Source: Anaerolineales bacterium
GTDB lineage: Bacteria; Chloroflexota; Anaerolineae; 4572-78; J111
Assembly (NCBI GenBank): GCA_015075405.1
Contig: JABTUK010000004.1
Span: 124,001 to 188,000, forward strand
Reading direction: 5' to 3'
Length of the DNA stretch: 64,000 bases
Position numbers and translations under genes: made by a program. This document shows positions 54,901-62,728 of this stretch, in pieces; positions within the stretch are counted from its first letter, which is position 1, and each line of letters starts with the position of its first letter. The notes below the pieces were generated by a model. That model was not told the origin of the DNA. It saw nothing but the letters and a program-made list of their open reading frames with translations, and searched no databases.

Positions 54901-57900
54901 TTCATACGGGCGATTCAACCGTGCGGCGGGTCGAGCCACGCAATGCCCCGACAGCCATCAATGCTGTTTTCAACCATCGCAACTTCTGGGATGGTCGGGC
55001 CAATTTTGTCTTCAACGGAGTTAGTCCATTTGGGCCGCACGACCCGAACGCTTACATCTATGTCATTCAAAATGGCCTGGTGGTCACCCAAACAGCGCGC
55101 ATCCCCTTTGCCAGCCTGGCTTCCCAGGCCGTTGGCCCGCCCGGCAGCGCCTTTGAGATGTCGTGCGGCAACCGGCCTTTTGCCAAAATCGGCCAAAAGC
55201 TCATCCACCGCCGGCCGCTGGCGCTGCAAGAGGTTCACCCTCAAGATAGCGTGCTGGGTGATCTGGCCCATCCTTCCGGCCAGGGACTTGCTACGACCTA
55301 TGAGGAGATGGTCAAGGCAGCTTTCCTGGACAAATATTGGGACTCCGGCGAAACTGTTAACGGCCACAGCGTTATGGAGGCCAACTTCTCCCTCTTCTTC
55401 GGCCTGGCTGTCCAACTCTATGAGGCCACCCTCGTCTCCGATCAAACCCCTTACGACAAGTTTGCGGCAGGAGATCAGAATGCGCTCACGGCCCAGCAAC
55501 AGCGCGGCTTGCAGGTCTTCCTGGGCGAAGGCAAATGTATCGCCTGCCATAAAGGGGCAGAATTTACCGGCGCGACCGTGTCTAACATAAAGTCGCAAAC
55601 TGAAGGCGAAGGGCAGATTGAAGCAATGGTCATGGGCGATGGCCTGCCCGCCATTTATGACAACGGCTTTTATAATGTTGGCGTGACCCGTACTGAGGAT
55701 GATCTGGGTGTGGGCAGCCAGGACCCCTTTGGCAATCCGCTGTCGTTTAGCCGGCAGTGCAGCTCTGGCAACAACGTTGATTCTATCAATTGTCCTATCC
55801 TGTCCAATCCCAACCAGCGCGTGGCGGTGGATGGCGCTTTCAAAACGCCGACCCTGCGTAATGTGGAGTTAACGGCCCCCTACTTCCATAACGGCAGCAT
55901 GGCTACTCTGGAGCAGGTGGTGGAGTTCTACATTCGCGGCGGCAACTTCCATGAGCACAATCTTGACAATCTGGACCCGGACATCACTATTCTGCCGCTC
56001 TCGCCCGATGACCGGGCCGCTCTGGTGGCCTTTTTAAAGGCATTGACTGATGACCGCGTCCGCAATGAGAAAGCGCCTTTTGATCACCCCCAACTGCTCC
56101 TGACTAACGGACAGGAGGGTGATGATATTGCCGTGAACGATGATGGCGATGGCGAAGCGGTGGACGAAGTTTTAGAACTTCCGGCCACCGGCGTTGACGG
56201 CGGTCTCAAGCTTGAACCGTACATTCTGATTCATCCCCAGGTTGAAGTTATCAAGCGGGTAGATAAACCCCAAATCGAGCCAGGTGAGACGGTAACGTTT
56301 ACCATCGCTGCCAAAAACACCGGCGATACCCGGCTGGAAAAAGTGTCTGTCAGCGACAGCTTACCCAGTTGCGCCCTTGCCGGCCCAAGCGGCGATGGCT
56401 GGGCCGACAACGTTCTGGATGTCGGCGAGACCTGGACCTATACCTGCTCGGTAACGTTGCTTGAAGATGCTCAAAGTACCGCTTCGGTGACGGCCCAGGA
56501 CAAATTGAAACATCCGGTTGGCGGCAGCGGCAGCACCTTTGTTGATGTCGTTGATCCAGACATTGATATTGTCAAAACGGCCAGCGCCAGCCAGGTTCAG
56601 GCCGGCGATATAGTGACCTACACTTACGAGGTCAGCACCTTTGGCAGCAGCGACCCGCTGATTAACATCTCGGTTGTTGATGACAAGTGCGCCCCGGTGA
56701 CTTACGCTGGGGGGGACGCTTACAACATCGGCGTGCTGGAATTTAGCGAAATCTGGCTATACACATGCAGCACTACTCTCACCCAAGATACGCTTAATAC
56801 GGCCAGGGTCGTAGGGTACACTCCGTCTGGCGCTCAACTGACCTGGAGCGACACCGCTTTTGTTAAGGTGGATGCCAGCAACTCGGCCATAACCCTGCAA
56901 AAAACGGCCTATCCAATCAGTCTCCGTGCCGGCGAGCAGGCCAGCTACACCTATCTGGTGAGCAACCCCGGCAGCGAAGTTCTCAGCAATATCATCTTGT
57001 CGGATGATAAGTGCAGCCCGGTGAGCTTTGATTTGGGCGACGGCAACAGTAATAACAGCCTGGATCCGGGGGAAACCTGGCGCTATAGTTGCCGCGCCGT
57101 GCTAACCGAAGACACACTCAACACAGCCGTTGTTACTGCCACAAACTCTTTCAACAGCGTCGTGCAGGATCAGGATACGGCCTTTGTGGAGGTCACCCCC
57201 ATCCACCCGGCTATTCAAGTGGCGAAGACGGCCAGCCCAACTTCGGCCTATGCCGGCAGCCCGATTACCTACATGTATTATGTAACCAATCCCGGCGACG
57301 ACCCGCTGAGTCAAATCAGGGTGACGGACGACAAGTGCAGCAGTATCAGCTCTATCTTCGACGGCGATCTTGACGATGACCACCGGCTGGATCCAGGCGA
57401 AACCTGGACCTACACCTGCAACATGCTCCTGTACGAAGATACGGTTAATCTGGCAACGGCAACCGGCCTCAGTTCGCTCCACCAGGAGGTAATTGACACG
57501 GCTACCGCCGCAGTAACCATTCTCAGGCCGCAGCTTCTGCTTGAAAAAGAAGCAGCCGAGCCGGTTATCTACTGGGGTGACGAGGCCAGCTACACTTATC
57601 GGGTGGTCAACACGGGCAATGATCCGCTGACCGGAATTGAGGTGACGGACGACAAGTGTACTGAGGTCAACCTGGCCGATGACGGCAACGGCAATAGTGT
57701 GCTGGAGCCGGATGAAAGCTGGCGTTACACCTGTCGCACCCGGTTGACCAGCGATACAACCAATACCGCCGCTGCCACTGGCTCAGACTCGAACAGTCAT
57801 CCGGTTCGCTCGAATACGGCGACTGCCACCGTCGAGGTCGTTGATCCTAACATTGACATCTTCAAAACGGCCAGCGCCACCGAAGTAGCGGCGGGCGAAG

Positions 57901-60900
57901 TTGTCACCTACACCTACGAGGTCAGCCTCTTCATGGGCGACGACCCCCTGACCGATATAAGCGTGGTTGACGACAAATGCGCCCCGCTCACCTATGTGGA
58001 CGGCGACGATGGTGATGAAATCCTGGAGAGGCGGGAGGTGTGGGAGTATACCTGTAGCGCCGCCCTGTTCACCGATACCGTCAACACGGCCCTGGTCAGC
58101 GGCGTTGATGTATTGGGCAACTCCACAGATTGGGACGACTCGGTGCTGGTTAAGGTGATAGGCGCGCCCAGCCCGGCGCTGACCCTGACCAAAACGGCCA
58201 GCCAGACCGTCATCTATAAAGGGGATGAGGCAACCTACACCTATCAAGTAAGCAACACCGGCAACGACCCGTTGACAGAGGTAGTGTTGAGCGATGATAA
58301 GTGTACCGGCGTAACCCAACTCGGCGGCGACGCCAACCTGATTGGCGTTCTGGAGGCGGGTGAAATCTGGGAGTACATTTGCCGTACCCCCTTAAGCCAG
58401 GATACCCTCAATACCGCTACCGCGTCGGCCCGCAGCAGTTCGCTAAACGTTACATTGACCGCCACAGCGACGGCTACGGTAGATGTCATTGATCCTGATA
58501 TTGACATCCTCAAAAAAGCAAGCCGGCCTGCGGTGGCCGAAGGCGAGGAGGTCAGCTATACCTATGAGGTCAGCCTCTTCACCAGCGATGACCCCTTAAG
58601 CAACATCACAGTTGTGGATGATAAGTGTGCCCCGGTCACCTATATGGCCGGCGATACCAACGCGGATGAGATTTTGGATACGACTGAATTGTGGAAATAC
58701 AGTTGCAGCACGGCGCTGTATACCGATACGCTCAACACCGCTCTGGTTACCGGGGTTGACGCCCTGGGTAATCAGGTGGACTGGGATGACTCGGCCTTTG
58801 TCAAGGTCATCGTTGATCAGTATACCCCGGCGCTGACCCTCAACAAAACAGCCGATGCCGTCTCTATTTTTAGCGGCCAGCAGGCGAGCTACACTTACGA
58901 ACTTCGTAATACAGGCAATGATCCGCTGAAGAGTGTGGTTGTAGCGGATGATAAGTGCGCTCCGGTAGCTTATGTAACAGGCGACGCCGATACGGATGAG
59001 ATGCTGGACCTGAATGAACGCTGGACGTACACCTGTAGTACGGCTCTGACCGAGAGCACCACAAATACAGGCACAGCGCGGGCTATCGGTTTGCACGGCG
59101 GCCTGGTCGAAGCAAACGATACCGCGTATGTTGAGGTCATCACCCTTCATCCGGCGATCCAGATTGAGAAGACGGCTTATCCGACCACAGCCTATGCCGG
59201 TAGTGCTGTCTCTTATCTGTACTATGTCTCCAATCCTGGCGACGACCCGCTCGGCCAGATCAACGTGGCCGACGACAAATGCCAGGTGGTGAATTCGGTT
59301 TATGACGGCGACCTTGACGACGACCACCTGCTCGACCCCGGCGAGGTTTGGACCTTTACCTGTACCATGCTTTTATATGAGGATACCACTAACATCGCCA
59401 CCGTTAGCGGCATGAGTTCGCTCAATAACCCGGTCACGGCAATGGATATGGCCACGGTTACCATCATCAATCCACAACTGACCTTGCGCAAACGCGCTGA
59501 GGAGACGATGATTTACCTCGGTGACGAAGCGGTTTACAGCTACGAAGTCAGCAATCCGGGGAACAACCCCTTAAGCGACGTTGTGGTTGAGGATGACCAG
59601 TGCGCTGATGTAAGCTACGTCTTTGGCGACGATGGCGACCAGAAGCTGGAACCGGGCGAAACCTGGAAGTTCAGTTGCCGGGACACGCTAACGCAGGATA
59701 CCCTCAATACGGCCAAAGCTAGCGCCAAAGACACGCAAGGGCGGGCTGTCCATTCGGCGGTAGATACGGCCTTTGTTGAGGTTATCAACCCCAATATAGA
59801 TGTCTTCAAAGAGGCCAGCGCCACCCAGGTAGCGGCCGGCGAAGTTGTCACTTACACTTACGAGGTCAGCCTCTTTGCCAGCCACGATCCTTTAACCGAT
59901 ATTGAGGTTAAGGATGACAAGTGCGCTGATGTCAACTACCTGAGCGGTGATGACAATGACGATGTGCTGGAATTTGGCGAAAAATGGCTGTACTCATGCA
60001 GCATGCCGCTGACCGAAACGACCACTAACCTCGTCACCGCCAGCGGGGTGGACGAATTGAACCACCGGGTTGAATGGGAGGATGAGGTCACGGTTGAGGT
60101 GACTGAACACACTCCGGCCCTGACCCTGGTCAAGCAGGCCGACCCGGCTATCAGCTATGCCAATGAACCTATCACCTTTACCTTCCAGGTGAGCAACACC
60201 GGCAATGTCCCGCTGACAGAGGTAGATGTGCTGGACGAGCAGTGCAGCCCGGAAACTTACACCGGCGGCGACCTGAACACCAACAACGTGCTCGACCTGG
60301 CCGAAACTTGGAGCTACACCTGCACCGCCACCTTCAGCGACGATACGATCAATGTTGCCACCGCTGTAGCTAAAGACTCGCTGGGAGACGCCATTCAGTC
60401 AAACGAGGCCACCGCTGCGGTTGATGTTATCCACCCGGCTATCCAGGTTAAGAAGACTGCCGATGTGGACAGCATCGAGCCGGGTGGGGTGGTAATCTAC
60501 ACCTATGATGTGCGGGCAACCGGCGACGACCCGCTGCAGCAAGTAGCGGTTGAAGATGACAAGTGCAGCCCGGTTGTTAAAATTGGCGGCGACGTTGGCG
60601 ATGTAAACGGCGTTCTGGACTTGAACGAGACCTGGACTTACACCTGTATAACCACCTTGACGGAGAGCACCACCAATACCGCGACCGCCACAGGCATCGA
60701 CTCGCTGGGTCGCCAGGCGCAGGCGCAGGCTACGGCTTATGTAGAGGTGATCGAAGTAGTGGCCCCGCCCGAAATTACCGTTCAGAAGGACAACGACGCT
60801 AACGGCGATGCTGCCTTCTCCGACAACGAGCAGGCCCCGGCGGGCGGCGCTACTGTACCCTTCCGAGTTATCATTAACAATACGGGCAAGTCGGATGTGA

Positions 60901-62477
60901 CCATCAACAAGATTGCCGACACTGTTCACGATCTGACCGGCTCTGGCTGCGCGGTATTGGTGGGAACGACTCTGGCGGCTGACGCTTCTGTAACCTGCTA
61001 CTTCGACGGCGTCATTACCAGCCAGGACAACCTGGTAGAAGTCAATGAGGTAGCCGTGACGGCCAGCAACAGCAAAGGCGACAGCGTGACCACCTCTGAT
61101 ACTTCAACGGTCACGACGCCCGATCTGCTGCCGGCGATCACAATGACGGCCAAGTCTGACCCAACCAGTGTTGTTGCGCCTGGCGGTAGGGTTAAATTTA
61201 CAATTGTCGTCACCAATACCAGCGCCGAAGCGGTCATGCTGAACACCTTAAGCGATGCCCCCTACTACGATAGTTTACAGGCTAAAGGTGACTGTGCCAT
61301 CGGCGGTCCTATCGCCGCGGGTGGAACCTACAGTTGTTCCTTCAAACGTAAGGTCTCCGGTTCTGCGGGTAGCAGTGAGATTCATCACTTCTCGGTTAGT
61401 GTAACCGATGATGAAGGCAATCAGGCCAACACTGCCACTGAGGTGACAGTTGCAATCACAGGCGACGGCCAGGACAAAACCCCGCCTGTTACCAGCGCAA
61501 GTGTGAACGGTGTCGTCAACCCCGGCTGCGCCAGTGACTGCTATGCCAATAGCGCCACTATCAGCCTGAGTGTGGATGAGCCGGCGACAACTCAATATCG
61601 CCTCAAGGGTTTTGGCGGTAAGTTTGGCCCGTGGCAAACCTACAGTGGTCTTTTCGCCGTCACCGGCGAGGGCGTCAACACTATCGAGTTCTTCTCGACT
61701 GATGTGAAAGGAAACGTCGAAGCTACCCAATCCATCCAGGTCTCGGTGAGTAACTTCCAATCTTCTGCCGTCCTCGACGAATTTAATCGGGCTGAGGGGT
61801 GGCTAGGCCCACTCTGGTCTGGAGCCTCCGGTAAGCGCCAGTTCCATATCGTGGATCAACAAGTTGATGTCCGAGAGGGCGGACTGATCTACTGGCAAAG
61901 CCATGGCCCATTGGGAACCAGCCAGGAAGCCTTTGTCACCCTGGCCAAAGTGGATCCGAAGGGGCGCGAACAGGCCCTGCTCCTCAAAATCCAGGGCGAG
62001 AACCAGCCCAGTTGGACCAAGGGTGTCATTGAGGTGCTTTATGATGCCAAAGCCAATCGCGGCAATGGCGCAGTGCGGGTTGAAACCTACCGGCCCGGCA
62101 GATTCAAATGGTCCTCGTACGCCAATATCCCGGTCACGTTCCAGAATGGCGACCAGCTTGGGGCGCGGGTGCTTGACAATGGAGAGGTCAGGATCTTCAA
62201 GAACTGTGTCCTGATCGGCATTGTCAAACTCGATAAGGCTGATCGAGAGTTCTTCAACAACAAGGGGGGACGAATCGGACTGGGCTTCGTTGATGCAAAC
62301 AAGGCTGTCTTCGATAACTTTGGGGGAAGTAACCTGGGCTTGCTTTTAAGCATTGCCGGGTTTGAGAGTGTCGAGACCACCGATGTTGCCGTTGAGATCA
62401 TAAAAGATATACCGCCCGATGCCGCCGTAGATGAAAAGGATCAGACGACGATTTTCTTGCCGCTGATCGTCAAGTAG
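48915..62477 (+). CDS. Giant multicopper oxidase - di-heme peroxidase - adhesin-repeat fusion
   Basis: A single uninterrupted 4520-codon frame. Residues about 18-220 hold five transmembrane helices. About 235-1570 are three two-domain cupredoxin units. Unit 1 ends with HVHHLHG (528-534) and HCHIGHHYVSGM (599-610); unit 2 starts with MHTHF (861-865) and has FWHDH (His 980, 982) and WSHG: together a full multicopper oxidase ligand set. Units 2b and 3 have lost most ligands. Next come two Big/cadherin-like domains (about 1576-1755), a SpaA-like domain (to 1860), and a MauG/CcpA-type domain with CASCH (1904-1908), CIACH (2208-2212) and APYFHNGSM (His 2325). Then 14 DUF11-like repeats (2440-3950), two diverged ones, an OmpL47-like and a lectin-like C-terminal domain, and the tail IFLPLIVK. 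The unit opening RSYNVSAIPVNI and six-domain plan recall MnxG-type Mn(II) oxidases; the substrate is not proven. Confidence 0.9.
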   Translation: MKTGLNSAFNKAAILRRIGEVLSLATLLAFSAAVWQHVVHYYIHTISSDSLMAHLPYIAGDSVLAFWPALVAVIVGSWLAARLNHPHETRPDEIAPSGWVHLFQRAALISIFFMLLIIPLAWLGTFINDMLGITYPLLHSHISTEPLGGVLDSMRNAFVSQVISLPLLLVSLAALARRHGEQTDRPRPLPVSWLRRLAALPIMGICALLMTGVIGWQAVMAAGWAASPQLVPTAFNNACANGGTVRSYNVSAIPVNITLNRFGDHDPGSFMYVLDENIAAVRAQEASRQVSIGLRKDPIQPLAIRVNMGECLEIRFTNRLSFETSFHIQGLPYDVSSAAGRVGQNANSFAAPNQSITYRWPIPTEIEAEGAYYVRPHGASRQVIAHGLFGAVIVEPSGAQYLDPETGAPLTGSNWEAIIVDPNGPDFREFVLIYHEVGDEDFRPLDAGGDKLPRIDPNTDSYRPASRAINYRSEPFGNRLRLLGNNFSEKSLSYSSYMFGDPATPMPRSYLGEPTKTRLMHGGSEMAHVHHLHGGGDRWPENPRAGTNIFAIGLQKLPPASTSSNRLDSQAIDPGSSFNLEHECGAGGCQQIVGDYLFHCHIGHHYVSGMWSFWRVFDTEQPDLAYLPDRSPVPQAVNSLGLIGQVVEGKTFVPRVNLTDPDTQLAVEDWVENKLPPQGVPLDAEDATVWNWQLVYVNGDQTQPLYFGEPETTRVWPNYTSPTPGQRPEIRFNPTNGRYAWPLLRPHLGQRPPFSGNGHTGAPWAGEDATASRPDGMCPTSAPNHRYYPITAIDLPIRVTDERVDDNGMLFVLTEDKAAVRSGAKPAQPLAIRSNVGDCVQILFTSEQEDDNHGGHAKVNMHTHFVQFDPQASDGVITGLSYEQSIRPYASENRIMTVASAPGATSVTVTHVNRLRVGIFIGVGLGDPEAEVRRITAINGTTLTFDQPLESAHPAGAAVGVEFMRYRWYSDVDSGTIFWHDHVDFKTWSHGLFSVHIIEPAGSTYHDPQTGVEVRSGTVVDIHTNGSAGAGQTGSFREFVVFLHNTNPATGEEAGSTINLRAEPFDRRGGDPSLLFSSVKHGDPLTPVFRAYVGDPVMFRGMGVVERMGAFRVTGHRFYEERFTTDSALIDTMSIDISEREDVLLDGGAGGPLGLPGDYLYYSTIARDFAGGAWGIMRVHDTVRSDLRPLPGHTPPGGSGFPQQTFTGGNPVKSTDPGNVCPGSAAVRSYNVSIFRQPIPFQTSSGSGPGTDSNGVIYALTELEQDIVEGLIRPYPLVLRVNVGECLEINLTNHLSERASINLGKLLFDPQGSYGAAVGFNADSTVGPGEKRLYRFYADKMLDTNIMLDLADPELGARGAFGAVIVEPEGAVWRNYGAGTIIEGETHADIILPNGEAFREYVALIQDEDPRIGQSIMPYPVDVEGFAGINYTAHPLAERLDVDPNRANVFNSQVHGDPLTLDEAYVGDAMIYRYAQPWGEQDHIMAVEGHRWPAEPTLPGASQIGAQAILPGETFDAVIRDGAGSGMTGGGDYLYVDLRQPFQEAGMWGIMRTHALSQTNLLRLPTSGEAVAPVPGNDRIITSTAVMTLNVASNDKDADGTVEPASVAIVTQPLSGTITNNGDGSVTYRRNPGISGRDSFQYTIADNDGLVSLPATVFINLPGLGGGAPLARNDAATTGINMPVNINILANDVDLDGLIDPATLTIVDTPDHGGLAILVDHTVTYTPTTAFTGTDTFAYTVADDMGLVSNVATATITVNGGAITIIKEANDNVTAFNFTFNGAPFSAPLKNGESAVFDGLTTGVYTVTEIIVPGWEVAGISCTNGIELGALAHLNEVAINLTAGQRVTCTFTNAKIPPPPPLTTIPVPEPPNLFEYVKDKQAAIELGKALFWDMQVGSDNQMACASCHFGAGADNRLTNQINPGVNGVFEVGRPNYTLQPEDFPFYKLADPFDRNSTVLRDSDDRGSSSGVFQTNFNDVDPNSGEDNCDDVFDTVFHTGDSTVRRVEPRNAPTAINAVFNHRNFWDGRANFVFNGVSPFGPHDPNAYIYVIQNGLVVTQTARIPFASLASQAVGPPGSAFEMSCGNRPFAKIGQKLIHRRPLALQEVHPQDSVLGDLAHPSGQGLATTYEEMVKAAFLDKYWDSGETVNGHSVMEANFSLFFGLAVQLYEATLVSDQTPYDKFAAGDQNALTAQQQRGLQVFLGEGKCIACHKGAEFTGATVSNIKSQTEGEGQIEAMVMGDGLPAIYDNGFYNVGVTRTEDDLGVGSQDPFGNPLSFSRQCSSGNNVDSINCPILSNPNQRVAVDGAFKTPTLRNVELTAPYFHNGSMATLEQVVEFYIRGGNFHEHNLDNLDPDITILPLSPDDRAALVAFLKALTDDRVRNEKAPFDHPQLLLTNGQEGDDIAVNDDGDGEAVDEVLELPATGVDGGLKLEPYILIHPQVEVIKRVDKPQIEPGETVTFTIAAKNTGDTRLEKVSVSDSLPSCALAGPSGDGWADNVLDVGETWTYTCSVTLLEDAQSTASVTAQDKLKHPVGGSGSTFVDVVDPDIDIVKTASASQVQAGDIVTYTYEVSTFGSSDPLINISVVDDKCAPVTYAGGDAYNIGVLEFSEIWLYTCSTTLTQDTLNTARVVGYTPSGAQLTWSDTAFVKVDASNSAITLQKTAYPISLRAGEQASYTYLVSNPGSEVLSNIILSDDKCSPVSFDLGDGNSNNSLDPGETWRYSCRAVLTEDTLNTAVVTATNSFNSVVQDQDTAFVEVTPIHPAIQVAKTASPTSAYAGSPITYMYYVTNPGDDPLSQIRVTDDKCSSISSIFDGDLDDDHRLDPGETWTYTCNMLLYEDTVNLATATGLSSLHQEVIDTATAAVTILRPQLLLEKEAAEPVIYWGDEASYTYRVVNTGNDPLTGIEVTDDKCTEVNLADDGNGNSVLEPDESWRYTCRTRLTSDTTNTAAATGSDSNSHPVRSNTATATVEVVDPNIDIFKTASATEVAAGEVVTYTYEVSLFMGDDPLTDISVVDDKCAPLTYVDGDDGDEILERREVWEYTCSAALFTDTVNTALVSGVDVLGNSTDWDDSVLVKVIGAPSPALTLTKTASQTVIYKGDEATYTYQVSNTGNDPLTEVVLSDDKCTGVTQLGGDANLIGVLEAGEIWEYICRTPLSQDTLNTATASARSSSLNVTLTATATATVDVIDPDIDILKKASRPAVAEGEEVSYTYEVSLFTSDDPLSNITVVDDKCAPVTYMAGDTNADEILDTTELWKYSCSTALYTDTLNTALVTGVDALGNQVDWDDSAFVKVIVDQYTPALTLNKTADAVSIFSGQQASYTYELRNTGNDPLKSVVVADDKCAPVAYVTGDADTDEMLDLNERWTYTCSTALTESTTNTGTARAIGLHGGLVEANDTAYVEVITLHPAIQIEKTAYPTTAYAGSAVSYLYYVSNPGDDPLGQINVADDKCQVVNSVYDGDLDDDHLLDPGEVWTFTCTMLLYEDTTNIATVSGMSSLNNPVTAMDMATVTIINPQLTLRKRAEETMIYLGDEAVYSYEVSNPGNNPLSDVVVEDDQCADVSYVFGDDGDQKLEPGETWKFSCRDTLTQDTLNTAKASAKDTQGRAVHSAVDTAFVEVINPNIDVFKEASATQVAAGEVVTYTYEVSLFASHDPLTDIEVKDDKCADVNYLSGDDNDDVLEFGEKWLYSCSMPLTETTTNLVTASGVDELNHRVEWEDEVTVEVTEHTPALTLVKQADPAISYANEPITFTFQVSNTGNVPLTEVDVLDEQCSPETYTGGDLNTNNVLDLAETWSYTCTATFSDDTINVATAVAKDSLGDAIQSNEATAAVDVIHPAIQVKKTADVDSIEPGGVVIYTYDVRATGDDPLQQVAVEDDKCSPVVKIGGDVGDVNGVLDLNETWTYTCITTLTESTTNTATATGIDSLGRQAQAQATAYVEVIEVVAPPEITVQKDNDANGDAAFSDNEQAPAGGATVPFRVIINNTGKSDVTINKIADTVHDLTGSGCAVLVGTTLAADASVTCYFDGVITSQDNLVEVNEVAVTASNSKGDSVTTSDTSTVTTPDLLPAITMTAKSDPTSVVAPGGRVKFTIVVTNTSAEAVMLNTLSDAPYYDSLQAKGDCAIGGPIAAGGTYSCSFKRKVSGSAGSSEIHHFSVSVTDDEGNQANTATEVTVAITGDGQDKTPPVTSASVNGVVNPGCASDCYANSATISLSVDEPATTQYRLKGFGGKFGPWQTYSGLFAVTGEGVNTIEFFSTDVKGNVEATQSIQVSVSNFQSSAVLDEFNRAEGWLGPLWSGASGKRQFHIVDQQVDVREGGLIYWQSHGPLGTSQEAFVTLAKVDPKGREQALLLKIQGENQPSWTKGVIEVLYDAKANRGNGAVRVETYRPGRFKWSSYANIPVTFQNGDQLGARVLDNGEVRIFKNCVLIGIVKLDKADREFFNNKGGRIGLGFVDANKAVFDNFGGSNLGLLLSIAGFESVETTDVAVEIIKDIPPDAAVDEKDQTTIFLPLIVK
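56887..60762 (+). repeat. Higher-order duplication of six DUF11 repeats in the giant gene
   Basis: Repeats 3-8 (about 56887-58830) and 9-14 (about 58831-60762) match in order. Repeat 4 and repeat 10, for example, share DGDLDDDH-x-LDPGE and MLLYEDT, and repeats 6 and 12 both open IDxFK-x-ASAT-x-VAAGEVVTY. Each block is about 1.94 kb. This indicates growth by block duplication after single-repeat expansion. Confidence 0.75.
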
Positions 62478-62482
62478 GCATT

Positions 62483-62571
62483 AGTGGATCCAAATTTTCC
62501 GTAGGGTGGCATCCCTATGCCGCCCGCCGACGCATAGGGATGCGCCAGCTACGGTGAAAAATTGGATCTAC
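62483..62571. repeat. Palindromic dispersed element after the giant gene
   Basis: AGTGGATCCAAATTTT and CATCCCTATGC on the left pair with GCATAGGGATG and AAAAATTGGATCTACT on the right; the whole is about 89 bases with terminal inverted repeats beginning AGT. The right flank matches the end of the element near 20086-20110. No reading frame. Confidence 0.65.
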
Positions 62572-62600
62572 TGAGCATAAATAACCGGGTTCGCTAAAAA

Positions 62601-62637
62601 AGTACGCATGGGTATTACACCCATGCGTACTTTTTTT
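62601..62637. terminator. Strong bidirectional intrinsic terminator
   Basis: AGTACGCATGGGT (62601-62613) and ACCCATGCGTACT (62619-62631) form a perfect 13-bp stem with a five-base loop, preceded by AAAAA and followed by TTTTTT. It ends the giant gene transcript. Confidence 0.9.
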
Positions 62638-62728
62638 GTTACTACTCAGGCTTATGTACAAAGCTTTTAAAAATTCGCTTGCCTTAGATAAATTTTCCCT
62701 TTATACTCTTATAGAGGGTTCATCACGC

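Noticed and set aside
56233..60762. Separate adhesin genes or a non-ribosomal-style module array
   Set aside because: One continuous frame without internal starts; the modules are DUF11-like beta repeats and not enzymatic.
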